NCBI RefSeq assembly: GCF_949987515.2
Contig: NC_082694.2
Span: 18,385,355-18,449,354 of the forward strand
Reading direction: 5' to 3'
DNA from: Delphinus delphis
Lineage: Eukaryota > Chordata > Mammalia > Artiodactyla > Delphinidae
Length of the DNA: 64,000 bases
In this document: one piece after another, positions 47,114 through 58,074 of the stretch
Layout: every line of letters begins with the position of its first letter
Position numbering within the stretch: the first letter of the stretch is position 1
The notes under the pieces: model-generated
What the model was told of the DNA's origin: nothing
Seen by the model: the letters and a program-made list of their open reading frames with translations, nothing else
The model's database searches: none
Made by a program: the position numbers and the translations under genes

Positions 47114-49790
47114 TCTCAAATAAACAATCAAATCTTACACCTAAAGCAGCTAGAAAAAGTAGAACAAAGAAAACCCAAAGTTAATAGAAGGGAAAAAATC
47201 ATAAAGATCAGAGCAGAAATAAATGAAATAGAAATGAAGAAAACAAATAGCAAAGATCAATAAAACTAAAAGTTGGTTATTTGAGAAGATAAACAAAATT
47301 GATAAAAGTTTAGTCAGACTCACCAAGAAAAACAGGGAGAGGGCTCAAATCAATAAAATTAGAAATGAAAAAGGAGAAGTTACAATTGACACCACAGAAA
47401 TAGAAAGGAACATAAGAGACTACTACAAGCAACTATATGCCAATAAAATGGACAACCTTGAAGAAATCAACAAATTCTTGGAAAGGAACAACTGGAAAAG
47501 ACTGAACCAGGAAGAATTAAAAAATATAAACAGACCAATCACAAGTAATGAAATTTAAACTATAATTAAAAATTTTCCAAAAACAAAATTCCAGGACCAG
47601 ATGTTTTCACAGGACAATTCTATCAAACATTTAGAGAAGAGTTAACACCTATCCTCTCAAACTCTCCCAAAAATCTGTAGAGGGAGGAACACACTCAGAC
47701 TCGTTCTATGAGGCCACCATCACCCTGATACCAAAATCAGACAAAGATGTTACAAAAAGAGACAATTACAAACCAATATCTCTGATGAACCTATATGCAA
47801 AAATCCTCAAAAAATACTAGCAAACAGAATCCAACAACACATTAAAAAGATCATACACCATGATCAAGTGGGATTTATCCCAGGCCCAGGGATGCAAGGA
47901 TTCTTCAATGTATGCAAATCAATCAATGTGATACCCCATATAAACAAACTGAAGGGTGAAAACCATATGATGATCTCAATAGATACAGAAAAAGCTTTTG
48001 ACAAAATTCAACACAATTTATGATAAAAACTCTCCAGAAAGTGGGCATAGAGGGAACCTACCTCAATATAATAAAAGTCATATATGACAGACCTACAAAA
48101 AAAATCATTCTCAGTGGTGAAAAACTAAAGCATTTCCTCTAAGATCAGGGACAAGACAAGGGTGCCCACTCTCACCAATATTATTCAACATAGTATTGGA
48201 AGTGCTAGCCACAGCAATTAGAGAAGAAGAATAAATAAAAGGAATCCAAATTGGAAAAGTAGAAGTAAAACTGTCACTGTTTGCAAATGACATGATACTA
48301 TACATAGAAAATCCTAAAGATGCTACCAGAAAACTACTAGAGCTAATCAATGAATTTGGTAAAGTTGCAGGATACAAAATTAATGCACAGAAATTTCTTG
48401 CATTCCTCTACACTAACAATGAAAAATCAGAAATAGACATTAAGGAAACAATCCCATTCACCATTGCCACAAAAAGAATAAAATATCTAGGAATAAACCT
48501 ACTTAAGTTGGTAAAAGACCTTTACTCAGAAAACTATAAGACACTGGTGAAATAAATCAAAGATGATACAAAAAGATGGAGAGATATACCATGTTCTTGT
48601 ATTGGAATAATCAATATTGTGAAAATGACTATACTACCTAAGCAATCTACAGATTCAATGCCATCCCTATCCAATTACCAATGGCATTTTTTTACAGAGC
48701 TAGAACAAAAAATCTTAAAATTTATCTGGTGAAACAAAAACCCTGTATAGCCAAAGCAATCTTGAGTAAAAAACAAACAAACAAAAAAAAAATCAGAGCT
48801 GGAGGAATCAGACTCTCTGATTTCAGAGTATACTACAAAGCTATAGTAATCAAGACAGTATGGTACTGGCACAAAAACAGAAATATAGATCAATGGAAGA
48901 GGACAGAAAGCCCAGAGATCAACCCACACACATATGGTCACCCTATCTCTGACAAGGGGGGCAAGAATATACAATGTAGAAAATACAGTCTCTTCAATAA
49001 ATGGTGCTGGGAAAACTGGACAACTACATGTAAAAGAATGAAATTAGGACACTCCCTAACACCAAACACAAAACTAAACTTAAAATGGATTAAAGACCTA
49101 AATATAAGACTGGACACTCTAAAACTCTTAGAAGAAAACATAGGAAAAACACTCTTTGACATAAATCACAGCAAAATCTTTTATAACCCACCTCTTAGAG
49201 TAATGAAAATAAAAACAAAAATAAGAAATAGGACCTAATGAAACAAAAGCTTTTGCTTTTAAGGAAACCATAAACAAGATGAAAAGACAACCAACAGATT
49301 GGGAGAAAATATTTACAAATGAAGCAATGGACAAAGGATTAATTTCCAAAATATACAAAAAGCTCATGCAGCTCAGTATCAAAAAAACAAACAACCAAAT
49401 CAACAAATGGGTGGAAGATCTAAATAGACATTTCTCCAAATAAGACATACAGATGGCCAAGAGGAGCATGAAAAGATTCTCAGCATCACTTATTATTAGA
49501 GAAATGCAAATCAAAACTGCAATGAGGTGTCACCTCACACCAGTCAGAATGGTCATCATCAAAAAACCTACAAACAATAAATTCTGGAGAGGGTATTGAG
49601 AAAAGGGAGCCCTCTTGCACTGTTGGTGGGAATGTAAATTGATACAGCCACTGTGGAGAACGGTATGGAAGTTCCTTAAAAAACTAAAAACTAGTACTAC
49701 CATATGACCCAGCAATCCTACTCCTGGGCGTATGCCCTGAGAAAACCATAATTCAAAAACACATATGTATCCCAATGTTCATTGCAGCAC
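47114..49790 (+). pseudogene. L1 ORF2 RT and C-terminal remnant (copy D)
   Basis: The plus segment starts in the linker between endonuclease and RT and continues through the RT. Motif A is present as 'gatctcaatagatacagaaaaagcttttgac'. Motif C is changed from FADD to FAND (codons at 48280-48291), which removes a metal-binding aspartate. Longer surviving frames are 48292-48555 ([28 protein letters not shown]) and 48681-49238 (C-terminal part, with [24 protein letters not shown]). The Cys-rich end follows near 49590-49650 in broken frames. A (CAAA)-type run at 48765-48795 interrupts the region after the RT. Confidence 0.88.
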
Positions 49791-50398
49791 TATTTACAAT
49801 AGCCAGAGCATGGAAACAACCTAAATGTGCATTGACAGAGGAATGGATAAAGAAGATGTGGTATATATATAAAGGAATATTTCTCAGCCATAAAAAGAAA
49901 TGAAATTGGGTCATTTGTAGAGATATGGAAGAACCTAGTGTCTGTCATATAGAAGTAAGTCAGAAAGAGAAAAACAAATATCGTATATTAATGCATATAT
50001 GTGGAATCTAGAAAAATGGTACAGATGAACATATTCAGAGGGCAGGAATAGAAATGCAGGTGTAGAGAATGGAGGTGTGAACACAGGGAAGGGCAGGAAG
50101 GGGAGAGCGGGATGAATTGGGAGATTAGGTTTGACATAAATACACCACCATGTGTAAAATTGATAGCTAGCGGGAACCTGCTATAAAGCACAGGAAGCTC
50201 AGTTTGGTGCTTTGTGATGACCTAGATTGGTGGAATTGGGGGTGGGGGAGGAGGTCCAAGAGAGTGGGGATATAGGTATACATATAGCTGATTTACTTCA
50301 CTTTACAGCAGAAAGTAACACAATATTGTAAAGCAACTATACTCCAATAAAAAAAAAAAAAAAAAAAAGAACCACACACACACACAAAAGCCACTGGA

Positions 50399-51870
50399 AA
50401 GATTTGAGAATTTTCACTGAAGTTAGAGAAGAGAGAGTAGAGACTTCTAACATCATGAATACAGTCCTTTAGGAGACTAGTCATTTTTTTTTAAATATAG
50501 CCATTTTTAGAATAAAACTTTTGAAAGAAGGGTAAAAAGGAATGCTAGTTAGATTTCAGATAACTTAAGCCACTCTACCTCATGCAGAAAAAGATGCAGT
50601 TCACCTAAGTAGATGTTTAGAACATTGGGAGCATTGGAGGAGTAGGCTTATAGGCCAAATTCCAGAAATACTCCTGTGGTGTTCAAAACTCTCCCGCTAG
50701 GGATACAGCAGTGTTTGCCACAGTCAGGAAGAGAAAACAATGGCCAGAGAGCTAAGTCATATGAGCTACTTGCTGCAAGACCACCTTATCTCAGCTGTGA
50801 TCCAATGCCAGAAAAACAGATGCCCTATGCCCTGATTTTTCACATTCACAAATCTTGAGCACTGGAATACTTACTATAAATACCCACCCTAATCCCACTC
50901 CTCCCCCAACACAAACCCTTACACTAGAATCAACAGAATCAGCAGAAATAGCAAAAACACCAACACAACCTCATTCCTATCTTTTCAATAGCTCATGAAT
51001 GCATCTACTTGGCATAATTCACATATGTGCAAAACCTGGGCTTGTAAGATTTTTTGAGAAAGGTTATCTTTAACTTTTTAGCTTCTAGCATATCCTAAGA
51101 AATGTAAAAGGACAGTGGGCATGCAGTTAACAAACCAATCTGCTATCTCTGCCACAACCAGGAAGGAAAAGAATGTGTATTAATGTTACATTTGAGTTGA
51201 ATAAGGAATGTTTAATATTCAAATAGATCAAGTAAATACAAAGGAGAATCCACTCTCTTGGGAGAAATTTTCTTTTGATGATCAACAGAGACTCTACCTA
51301 ATTTTGAGAATAACTTTTTTCCTTTTTTTCCCCTAGAGTTCTCATATTGCACAAGACAGCTGGTCTGATCCACACACTTAAAAAGGTTTTGGATTTTTGC
51401 CTAAAGTATAATCTTGCTCATTTTTCTCTCCCATTTCTCCATCATATTGAGCTTAAAAAATATATACTGAAGAAGTATTTTTTTTAAAAATAAGCAAACA
51501 AACCTTTTTACTACCCTCCTTTGCTTTGAATCCCTCTTCTAAAGTGGTGTTACCATTCATGTATTACTAATATAATCTTGTTTTATATTCTAAATCAGAA
51601 GAGGGATAAGCACAGAAATATTGTATTAAAGTGATTTCTACTACCCACTGTAAAAGCCTCAATGTTCCATTATCTGAAAAATGCTATCACTGCCTGGCTA
51701 GAAGATCAAACCACCCATACTAGACTCTGCAGTTTTTTAAAAGAATACACTGAGTGCTGTGACATAATTATAAAGGGATGCAAAATGCATGCAGAAGACA
51801 AATCAGTGTTGTAACCAAGATTTAAAATATAGTCACCAACTAATCATAGTAACTCTGTTATGAAGCTAGT
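50399..51870. other. Low-copy sequence, nothing recognised
   Basis: No gene or dated repeat was recognised between the inverted L1 and the MLT1-like LTR. Confidence 0.45.
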
Positions 51871-52101
51871 TGCCTTAGTCCTTTGAGGCTGCAAATTCCA
51901 TAAACTGGGTAGCTTATAAACAGCAGATATTTATTTCTCACAGTTCTGGAGGCTGGAAGTAAGAGATTAGACCACAAACACTGTTGAGGTCTGGTGAAAT
52001 CCCTATTCCAGATTGCAGACTGCAGACTTCTCTCTGCGCCTTCATGTGGTGCAAGGGACTAAGAAACTCTTTTGGGCCTCTTTTATGAAATCATTAATCC
52101 C
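51871..52101 (-). mobile_element. MLT1-like LTR (ERVL-MaLR type), 3' part
   Basis: On the minus strand the sequence is the familiar MLT1 3' region: 'cctccagaactgtgagaaataaatatctgctgtttataagctacccag' then 'tttatggaatttgcagcctcaaaggactaaggca'. AATAAA is present within it. Upstream LTR sequence continues to 52101, where the element is broken by the 520-bp insert, and it resumes at 52622. Confidence 0.75.
52074..52101. repeat. 28-bp direct repeat, left copy
   Basis: From GGGCCTCTTTTATGAAAT to ATTAATCCC. It recurs at 52622-52649 with one difference (T versus G at the 19th base). The two copies border the 520-bp insert. Confidence 0.95.
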
Positions 52102-52621
52102 TCTATGGCTATTAACATAACTAACACCATCTTGGGCCTGTTCAGTTCCTCCTGTCCTTCCACTGACCCTACCTAGTACAGTAATGTGTAGTAGATCTCT
52201 TTAGTCATCAAGAGCTTTGTAGTTAATAGATATTGTTTAATGACCATTAGGCCCAGGTGACCTCCATGCTCTGTTAGTCATAAGCAATGATGAAGACCTT
52301 ATCTGAAGTATTCTCAATGCCCATGAGACTAGTTACCCATCACAAATCTTGACTTAGGAATGCAATCTCTGTCTGCAAGTGTGTACCCCTATACCCTAGG
52401 TTAATTATAACATTTTCCCAATGGTCCCTCAGAGGTGCAGAGTGCAGTTGCTAATGCTTCTGGATCACAGTCTGACTGACCCTACCCTGGATGTAAATTA
52501 CCCTATAATATACTGATCCATTGATTATATGGAACTGCCTGCCTCATTCTTCAGTCTCAAGATAACTTCTCAGTTCAGTGGACATTTTTTTCTCTTTGTC
52601 TTCCAACAATCCTATTCATGA
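52102..52621. other. 520-bp insert inside the MLT1-like LTR
   Basis: This sequence lies between two 28-bp direct repeats and does not continue the MLT1 pattern. It has no poly(A), no SINE or L1 features and no TG...CA ends, so its class is unknown. The right edge ('cctattcatgagg') repeats again just after the right 28-bp copy ('cccattcatgagg' to 52659). That points to local duplication as an alternative to insertion. Confidence 0.5.
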
Positions 52622-52690
52622 GGGCCTCTTTTATGAAAGCATTAATCCCATTCATGAGGAAGGGCATAAACATTCCATCTATAGCACTAG
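52622..52690 (-). mobile_element. MLT1-like LTR, continuation
   Basis: 'gggcctcttttatgaaagcattaatcccattcatgagg' matches the antisense MLT1 stretch that normally follows the part seen at 51871-52101. The later part is decayed. Confidence 0.6.
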
Positions 52691-53535
52691 CTTTTGTCTG
52701 TTTAGTTTGAAAAGTAACCATTTGCGAATATAAAACAAATGAACAAACAAATAAACAACAGGAGGCAACAGCTTCCAGGCAGGCAAAAATTTTTAATGTG
52801 AGAGAATGTTTAGAGGAACTGAAGCAAATTGTACCTGATTATATGGGTATAAAGGAGTGCAACCATTAGAATAACATACAGAACCTCATATGGACTGATA
52901 CTTAGGCTTGAATTATCTCACTGCTTGCAGTTTGACAGAGATTTTTAAAAAGTATAAATGGAGTAAAGGCTTCAAGTAAAAGAAGCAAATTGCAGATTGG
53001 ATATAGGGTGCTAATAATATATGTTTCATATGCCCCTTATATGTTATACATATAACATCAAGATACAGGAATAATTAATATAAATGATTGGAAAATTATT
53101 CCATCCAAATATTAATAAAAGCCAGATGATAAGTCTGTATTAGTATAGCACAGAGTAATCTTTAAGATTAAAAAATACTACTGGAAGTAAAGATGTTCAC
53201 TTCATTGTGATAAAGACTCTAATTCACAAGTAAGATATAATTTTGAAGAAAAATATACCTGCTAATAAAGGCTCAGGATATATCACTGATAAAATTTAAA
53301 GGATAAATTTTAAAATGATAGATTTATAGTGATCTCTGTAAAGGACAGGAAAAAAATAGACCATGAATTCATAAAGTTATAGAAAATTGGAACAATGCAA
53401 TTGGCAAATTGTATTACCTATCCTAAGGAACTTTGCATTAAACAACAGCAGATTAGCAGCTGTATTATTTTTATTTCCACATCAAACTTTTAAAAACCAT
53501 TTTCATATGCTGCTTTACAAAGCAAAACTGAGAAA
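52691..53535. other. Low-copy AT-rich sequence, nothing recognised
   Basis: No gene or firm repeat was recognised. The text near the right end may be a further decayed part of the L1M that starts to be recognisable at 53540. Confidence 0.4.
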
Positions 53536-54032
53536 TTTTGAAGTACTGAAATAATATAAATGCAGTTGAATCAGAAATCAATAAAACAGCAACAAAAATG
53601 CAAGCACATCTAAAATTTTTGGAAATTTAAAAATGTATCTCTAAATAACCCATGGGTAAAGATGAACTCAATAAGGAAATTAGATGTACTAAATTAAAAC
53701 TTGTGGAGTGTTGTTAAAGTTATGCCTTCCAGGAAATAGATTTACATGAATTCATTATGAAATAATAGGTGGAAAAAATCAATAAATTGAGCAATTTTGT
53801 CTGGTAGTAAGTGGAAGAGCACTGACTTAAAATAGAAGGAATGAATGAAGTATAAAAATAAGGAAAAAAGCAGAATAAAAACATAAATTAGAATCAAGAC
53901 ATGCTGAAAAATAATAACACAGTTCAGGAAAATGTTAGAAATGATGAAAAAAAACTCAGAGAAAACATCAGTTGTGAAAAGGATTCATTACCATATGGGT
54001 CTAATAACATTAAGGAGACAATAAAAATCATA

Positions 54033-54236
54033 GGGCTTCCCTGGTGGCGCAGTGGTTGAGAGTCTGCCTGCCGATGCAGAGGACACGGGTTCATGCCCGG
54101 GTCTGGGAAGATCCCACATGCCGCGGAGCGGCTGGGCCTGTGAGCCATGGCTGCTGAGCCTGCGCGTCCAGAGCCTGTGCTCTGCAACGGGAGAGGCCAC
54201 AGCAGTGAGAGGCCCGTGTACCATAAAAAAAAAAAA
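54033..54236 (+). mobile_element. Full-length CHR-type SINE
   Basis: Complete head with A box tggcgcagtgg, B-box region GGGTTCATGCCC, GC-rich body and a 12-base poly(A). It landed inside the ancient L1M. The flanks share only short A-rich text, so no target duplication is claimed. Frames of 85-101 codons over it are incidental. Confidence 0.96.
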
Positions 54237-54944
54237 CAACAAGAAACATAGACAACCTCTATTCCAAAATATGTTAATATTTAGGAGAAGCACACCAATT
54301 CACACCTAAAAAATAACACCAAACTAACTAAAAATATTTTTAAAAAGAGTAAACAGGGAATAATGAATTGATTCTACAATGAAAAACACAACTGCAAAGG
54401 TACCTTCAGATTCTAATGACTTCAACAGTGAAGCCAAATACAAGGAAATAATGCCAAATATATACTGTATTTTTCCTATAACAGCATAAAGATAAAAATC
54501 CTAAATGATTCTATGATACCAGCACATCTCTGTACTTAAAAGGAAAATTTGAGCCTAATCTCACATAAACACAGATGTAAAAATCCTAAAGGAAATATTA
54601 ATAAGCAGAATGTGTAAAATAATAAGATAAAATAATAATTGAATTAATAATAAATAAAATAAAAAGTAAAAATATATAGATAATAAAATATATAAAAAGC
54701 ATAATATGCTATAACTAATTTGAGTTTATTATAAGGATTCCAAATTTCACTGAACATTGAAAATTAATCATTGTAAAACCTTATATTAATGGGATAAAAA
54801 GAAAAACATACTAATATTTTAGTTGATTCAGAGAAAATAATTGTCAATAAATTTCAAGAACGATTTTTACTTTCAAGCATTCAGTAAATAAGGAAAGATA
54901 GCAAACTTCATTAATCTGATAAAGTACATGTATTACATGTCTCT

Positions 54945-55560
54945 TTCTGCTTAACAAATTACCCCCAAACTAGTGACTTTAAAACAGAATACACATTATC
55001 TCATAGGTTCCGTGGTCCATGAATCTGGGTATAGCTTAGCTGAATGCCTCTGACTTAGTGTCCCTAACAAGGCTGCCATCAAAATACCCACTGATTCTCA
55101 GCCAACTACAGGTTTGACTGGGAGATAATCCAAGTTCACTCACATGGTTATTGGCCTCAGGTTCTTACTGGCTAATGACCAGAGACATCAGTTCCTCACC
55201 ACATGAGCCTTCTCAAAGGACTACTTAAAACATGGCAGATTGCTTCCTGCAGAACAAGGGCTCCAAAAGCAAGAAAGTAAAAGCAGGTAACCTAATATCA
55301 GAAGTGACATCCCACACATCACCTCAAGGACAGTCCATTCTTTAGCAATGAGCAGCACCCATGGGTTGCAGATTACACAAGGGCTTGGATGCCAGAAGGC
55401 AAGAACCACTGGGATCCATCTCAGAGGCTGTGTACCACAATGTGTCAACCTCAGTAGCAACAAAGAAGACCTTCAGCACTCCTTGTACTTGCTGATAAAG
55501 TGTTGAAAGTATTTCCTCCAAACCTAGAAATAAAGCATGATGGTCTCTCACATATTAAAA
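54945..55560. mobile_element. Unnamed old interspersed repeat within L1M
   Basis: 'ctgcttaacaaattacccccaaactagtgactttaaaacagaatac' with 'ctcataggttccgtggtccatgaatctggg', 'cacatggttattgg', 'gttcctcaccacatgagccttctc', 'aaaacatggcag' and 'gaagtgacatccca' forms a pattern I know as a common old mammalian repeat, but I cannot assign its class. The L1M resumes on its right near 55560 at 'ttgtactccagttcctacccag'. Minus frames at 55221-55551 are incidental. Confidence 0.5.
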
Positions 55561-56650
55561 ATTGTACTCCAGTTCCTACCCAGTGCTATAAAGTAAGAAA
55601 ATAAATAGCATTAGATTTCAAAGAAAAAAATTATGAAATCATTATTTGCAGAAGGCATGATCATGTATGTAAATTTTTTAAAATCTATCATAACATGGCT
55701 TTAAAAAGTGATTATTTCAAGGAGTATTTCAAATAGCATGAAAATATATTAATGTAGCAATAAATCTAATACAAAGAGTAGAATTCTCCATATTGAAAAC
55801 TGTAAAACACTATTAAGAGGAATTAAGAAAAACTTGAATAAAAGAAAGAATAACTCATGTTATTGAATTTAAAAACCAAGTATTGTGAAGATGTCAATCT
55901 TCTCCCTATCTCAGTAGACTCAATCAAAATACCAGTTTGGTTGTTATTGTTGTTCTTGGTAAATAAATCTGATTTTTTAATGGAAAAAAAAAAACACAAG
56001 AAACAGCAAACACATAAACACACACACATATAAAACAGAATGTTATATGTTGCAACTTATTCTATTAGTTTACAAGTCATATTTTATAGCTTCACTAAGG
56101 AAGATGGTATGGTATTGGTATTGGCACAGAATAGAAAAGACCAGTGTTATAAAGCAGATCTTTTCAGAAAAAAAGACCTTTTCAAAAATAGCCATTTGAC
56201 TTGTGAAAAAGTGTGAATTCAGTAAACAAGAAAACTAAAAGACTAACTACAAAAAATAAATTGTTATATGTTAAAAGTAAGAGTTTCTGTTTATCCAAGA
56301 TCCAATTAAATAAAAAAGAGGAAAGAAAAGCAATAACCAATTAAACAAAAGAAAGAAAAGAAAAGCAAGATACCAGGTCAAAGAAGATACTGGCAGCACA
56401 TGTAATCCTATAAGATGTAAAACTTGTAACCAGAATGTGTTAAACAAACAATAGAACAAAAAAACTCCTCAAAATAAATAAATAAAAAAAAAAGAAAATG
56501 GATAAAAGATTTGAAAGACCACTGCACAAAAGAAGGTATCAAATGGTCAATAAATATATGAAATTTTGTGCAACTTCATTAATAAGGACAAGAAAAAATT
56601 ATGTGTTACCAAGTCATTGTCATGAAAACCGCAAACACTGAATAGAACAC

Positions 56651-57109
56651 AACTTACTTTCAAGGACAATTAGAAAAAAGAACCAAGTTTAGATAGATTA
56701 ATTCCATAAAAAGACACAAGGTAGCAGGTAAACTTAAGCTATTTAATCTGCATTACTTAATCACTTCAATAATGCTAAATTGACAATTATTTACACCATT
56801 TATAAACTTGAAATTTCTTTGTATTCTTATGAGATTTAGAAGATAGTAATTTGGGTTTTTTTTAAATAGTTTCTTGTTTTTTTAATTCTACTGGCTTTTT
56901 ATGTCCTTTCTTAATATTTTACATATATATTATATGTTGTAGTTCACAAATTTGTTCCTCATATCTCACTTCTATGGTGCCACTAAACAACTTTGTAGGT
57001 GATCTAAGTTCCCACAGACAGAAAATGGAAAGTACTACTGATTCGGAGTCAGGGTAAACTTCCTTCCATTTCAGATACCACTAATTTCTTTTATTTTTGT
57101 TAACTTAGG
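56651..57109. other. Low-copy sequence, nothing recognised
   Basis: AT-rich sequence after the end of the L1M with no feature of note. Confidence 0.45.
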
Positions 57110-57250
57110 TAGATAATTCATTTATTTCAATGTCATTTCTCATAAAATGCAAGAAAATATAATTGCATCTTCCTCACTGTGTTGTGAGGCAAATGCTATG
57201 AGATGATACCTTCGAAAACGATTTGAGACACTGCAAAAAATTGGACAAGT
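57110..57250 (+). mobile_element. MIR-like fragment
   Basis: 'catttctcataaaatgcaagaaaatataattgcatcttcctcactgtgttgtgaggcaaatgctatgagatgatacc' follows the MIR segment 'catctgtaaaatggg.ataata... ctacctcatagggttgttgtgaggattaaatgagataa'. Confidence 0.52.
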
Positions 57251-58074
57251 TATGATGAAGATGATGAATTTGTGGAGTGTTCCTAAGCCCAAAATTTCCT
57301 CTTATTTATACAATACAAACCTTAAAAAAAAAAATTGTGAGAAACTGAGTATAGAATAAACAGATACTCCAGCCACATACTCCACAAGTCTGAAAAGGAA
57401 TTTTGGGCTAAAGAATAGTTAACTGAAAATCATTACTGTACACACACATTTGTAACTAAGCAACAATCTAAAATTATCCTGCACTTCTACTGGCCAATTT
57501 GCCTCACATTCATTAAATAAAGTTCTTTCAAAATCCACTTTGCTTTTTTATCCACTTTGATTTTGACTTTGTATTTTCTTTTGAAGTGGCTATGTACTAA
57601 TATATTTTGCAAGCTAACATAAAGCCATTTTTTAAATATGGATATTTAAAATAGGCATATTGATGCCTAATTTAGAACAAAGTCCTGTTTATATTAGAAA
57701 CATTAGAATAATTTTATTTAAACTGTGACATAATTCAGTTTCCATGGGAACCTGGATGCTAACCAAGGCAAGTGAGGCACCATGGAGTTTATTTCTGATT
57801 CAGCAAAGCTTGCCAAGTTTTCTTCCTAAGGTGTTTACCAAATATAATTACATTAGTTTGGTGGAGATGAAGCAAAATCTCTCTGTCGTGCAGGGGTATT
57901 TTATTTTTTTAAGTTGTTTGTTTTTGTTTTGTTTTATTTGTGAGTCTTTTTTTGTTTGTTTGTTTGATTCTCCATAGAGAGACAGAGGTATTTCTCTAAG
58001 AAAAATTTACTTCAAAAAAGGTGAAGTAATACCTGGGCTTTGAATTTCTGAGCAGTGAGTAATTATCAAAGACT
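57251..58074. other. Low-copy sequence, nothing recognised
   Basis: Includes T-rich GTTT runs around 57910-57965. The 77-codon plus frame at 57744-57977 has no protein features. Confidence 0.45.

Larger units (their letters stand above)
46236..50385 (+). mobile_element. L1 with 5' inversion (copy D, twin-priming product)
   Basis: Two L1 segments of one insertion lie in opposite orientation. 46236-47113 is minus strand and covers the end of ORF1 to the endonuclease end of ORF2 (equivalent to about 14715-15595 of copy A). 47114-50349 is plus strand and runs from the equivalent of about 15716 to the 3' end. About 120 bp of L1 is lost at the junction. The whole is bounded by a perfect 13-bp target duplication AAAAGCCACTGGA (46223-46235 and 50386-50398), so the inversion arose during insertion. 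The tail is poly(A) followed by a short CA repeat (50372-50385). All frames are broken. Confidence 0.95.
53540..56650 (+). mobile_element. Ancient L1M ORF2, plus strand, interrupted by later insertions
   Basis: Highly decayed L1 ORF2 sequence can be followed in order: 'ctctaaataacccatgggtaaagatgaactcaataaggaaattag' (53640), 'acatctctgtact... cacataaacacagatgtaaaaatcctaaaggaaatatt' (54520-54600), 'gttgattcagagaaaataattgtcaataaatttcaag' (54822, RT motif A region), 'tttgcagaaggcatgatcatgtatgtaaa' (55645, motif C region), 'gcaataaatctaatacaaagag' (55757), 'aagatgtcaatcttctccc' (55890), 'ggtattggcacagaatagaa' (56115) and 'gaaggtatcaaatggtcaataaatatatgaaa' (56533). Two younger pieces interrupt it: a CHR SINE (54033-54236) and an unrelated repeat (about 54945-55560). 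No frame survives. Confidence 0.68.
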
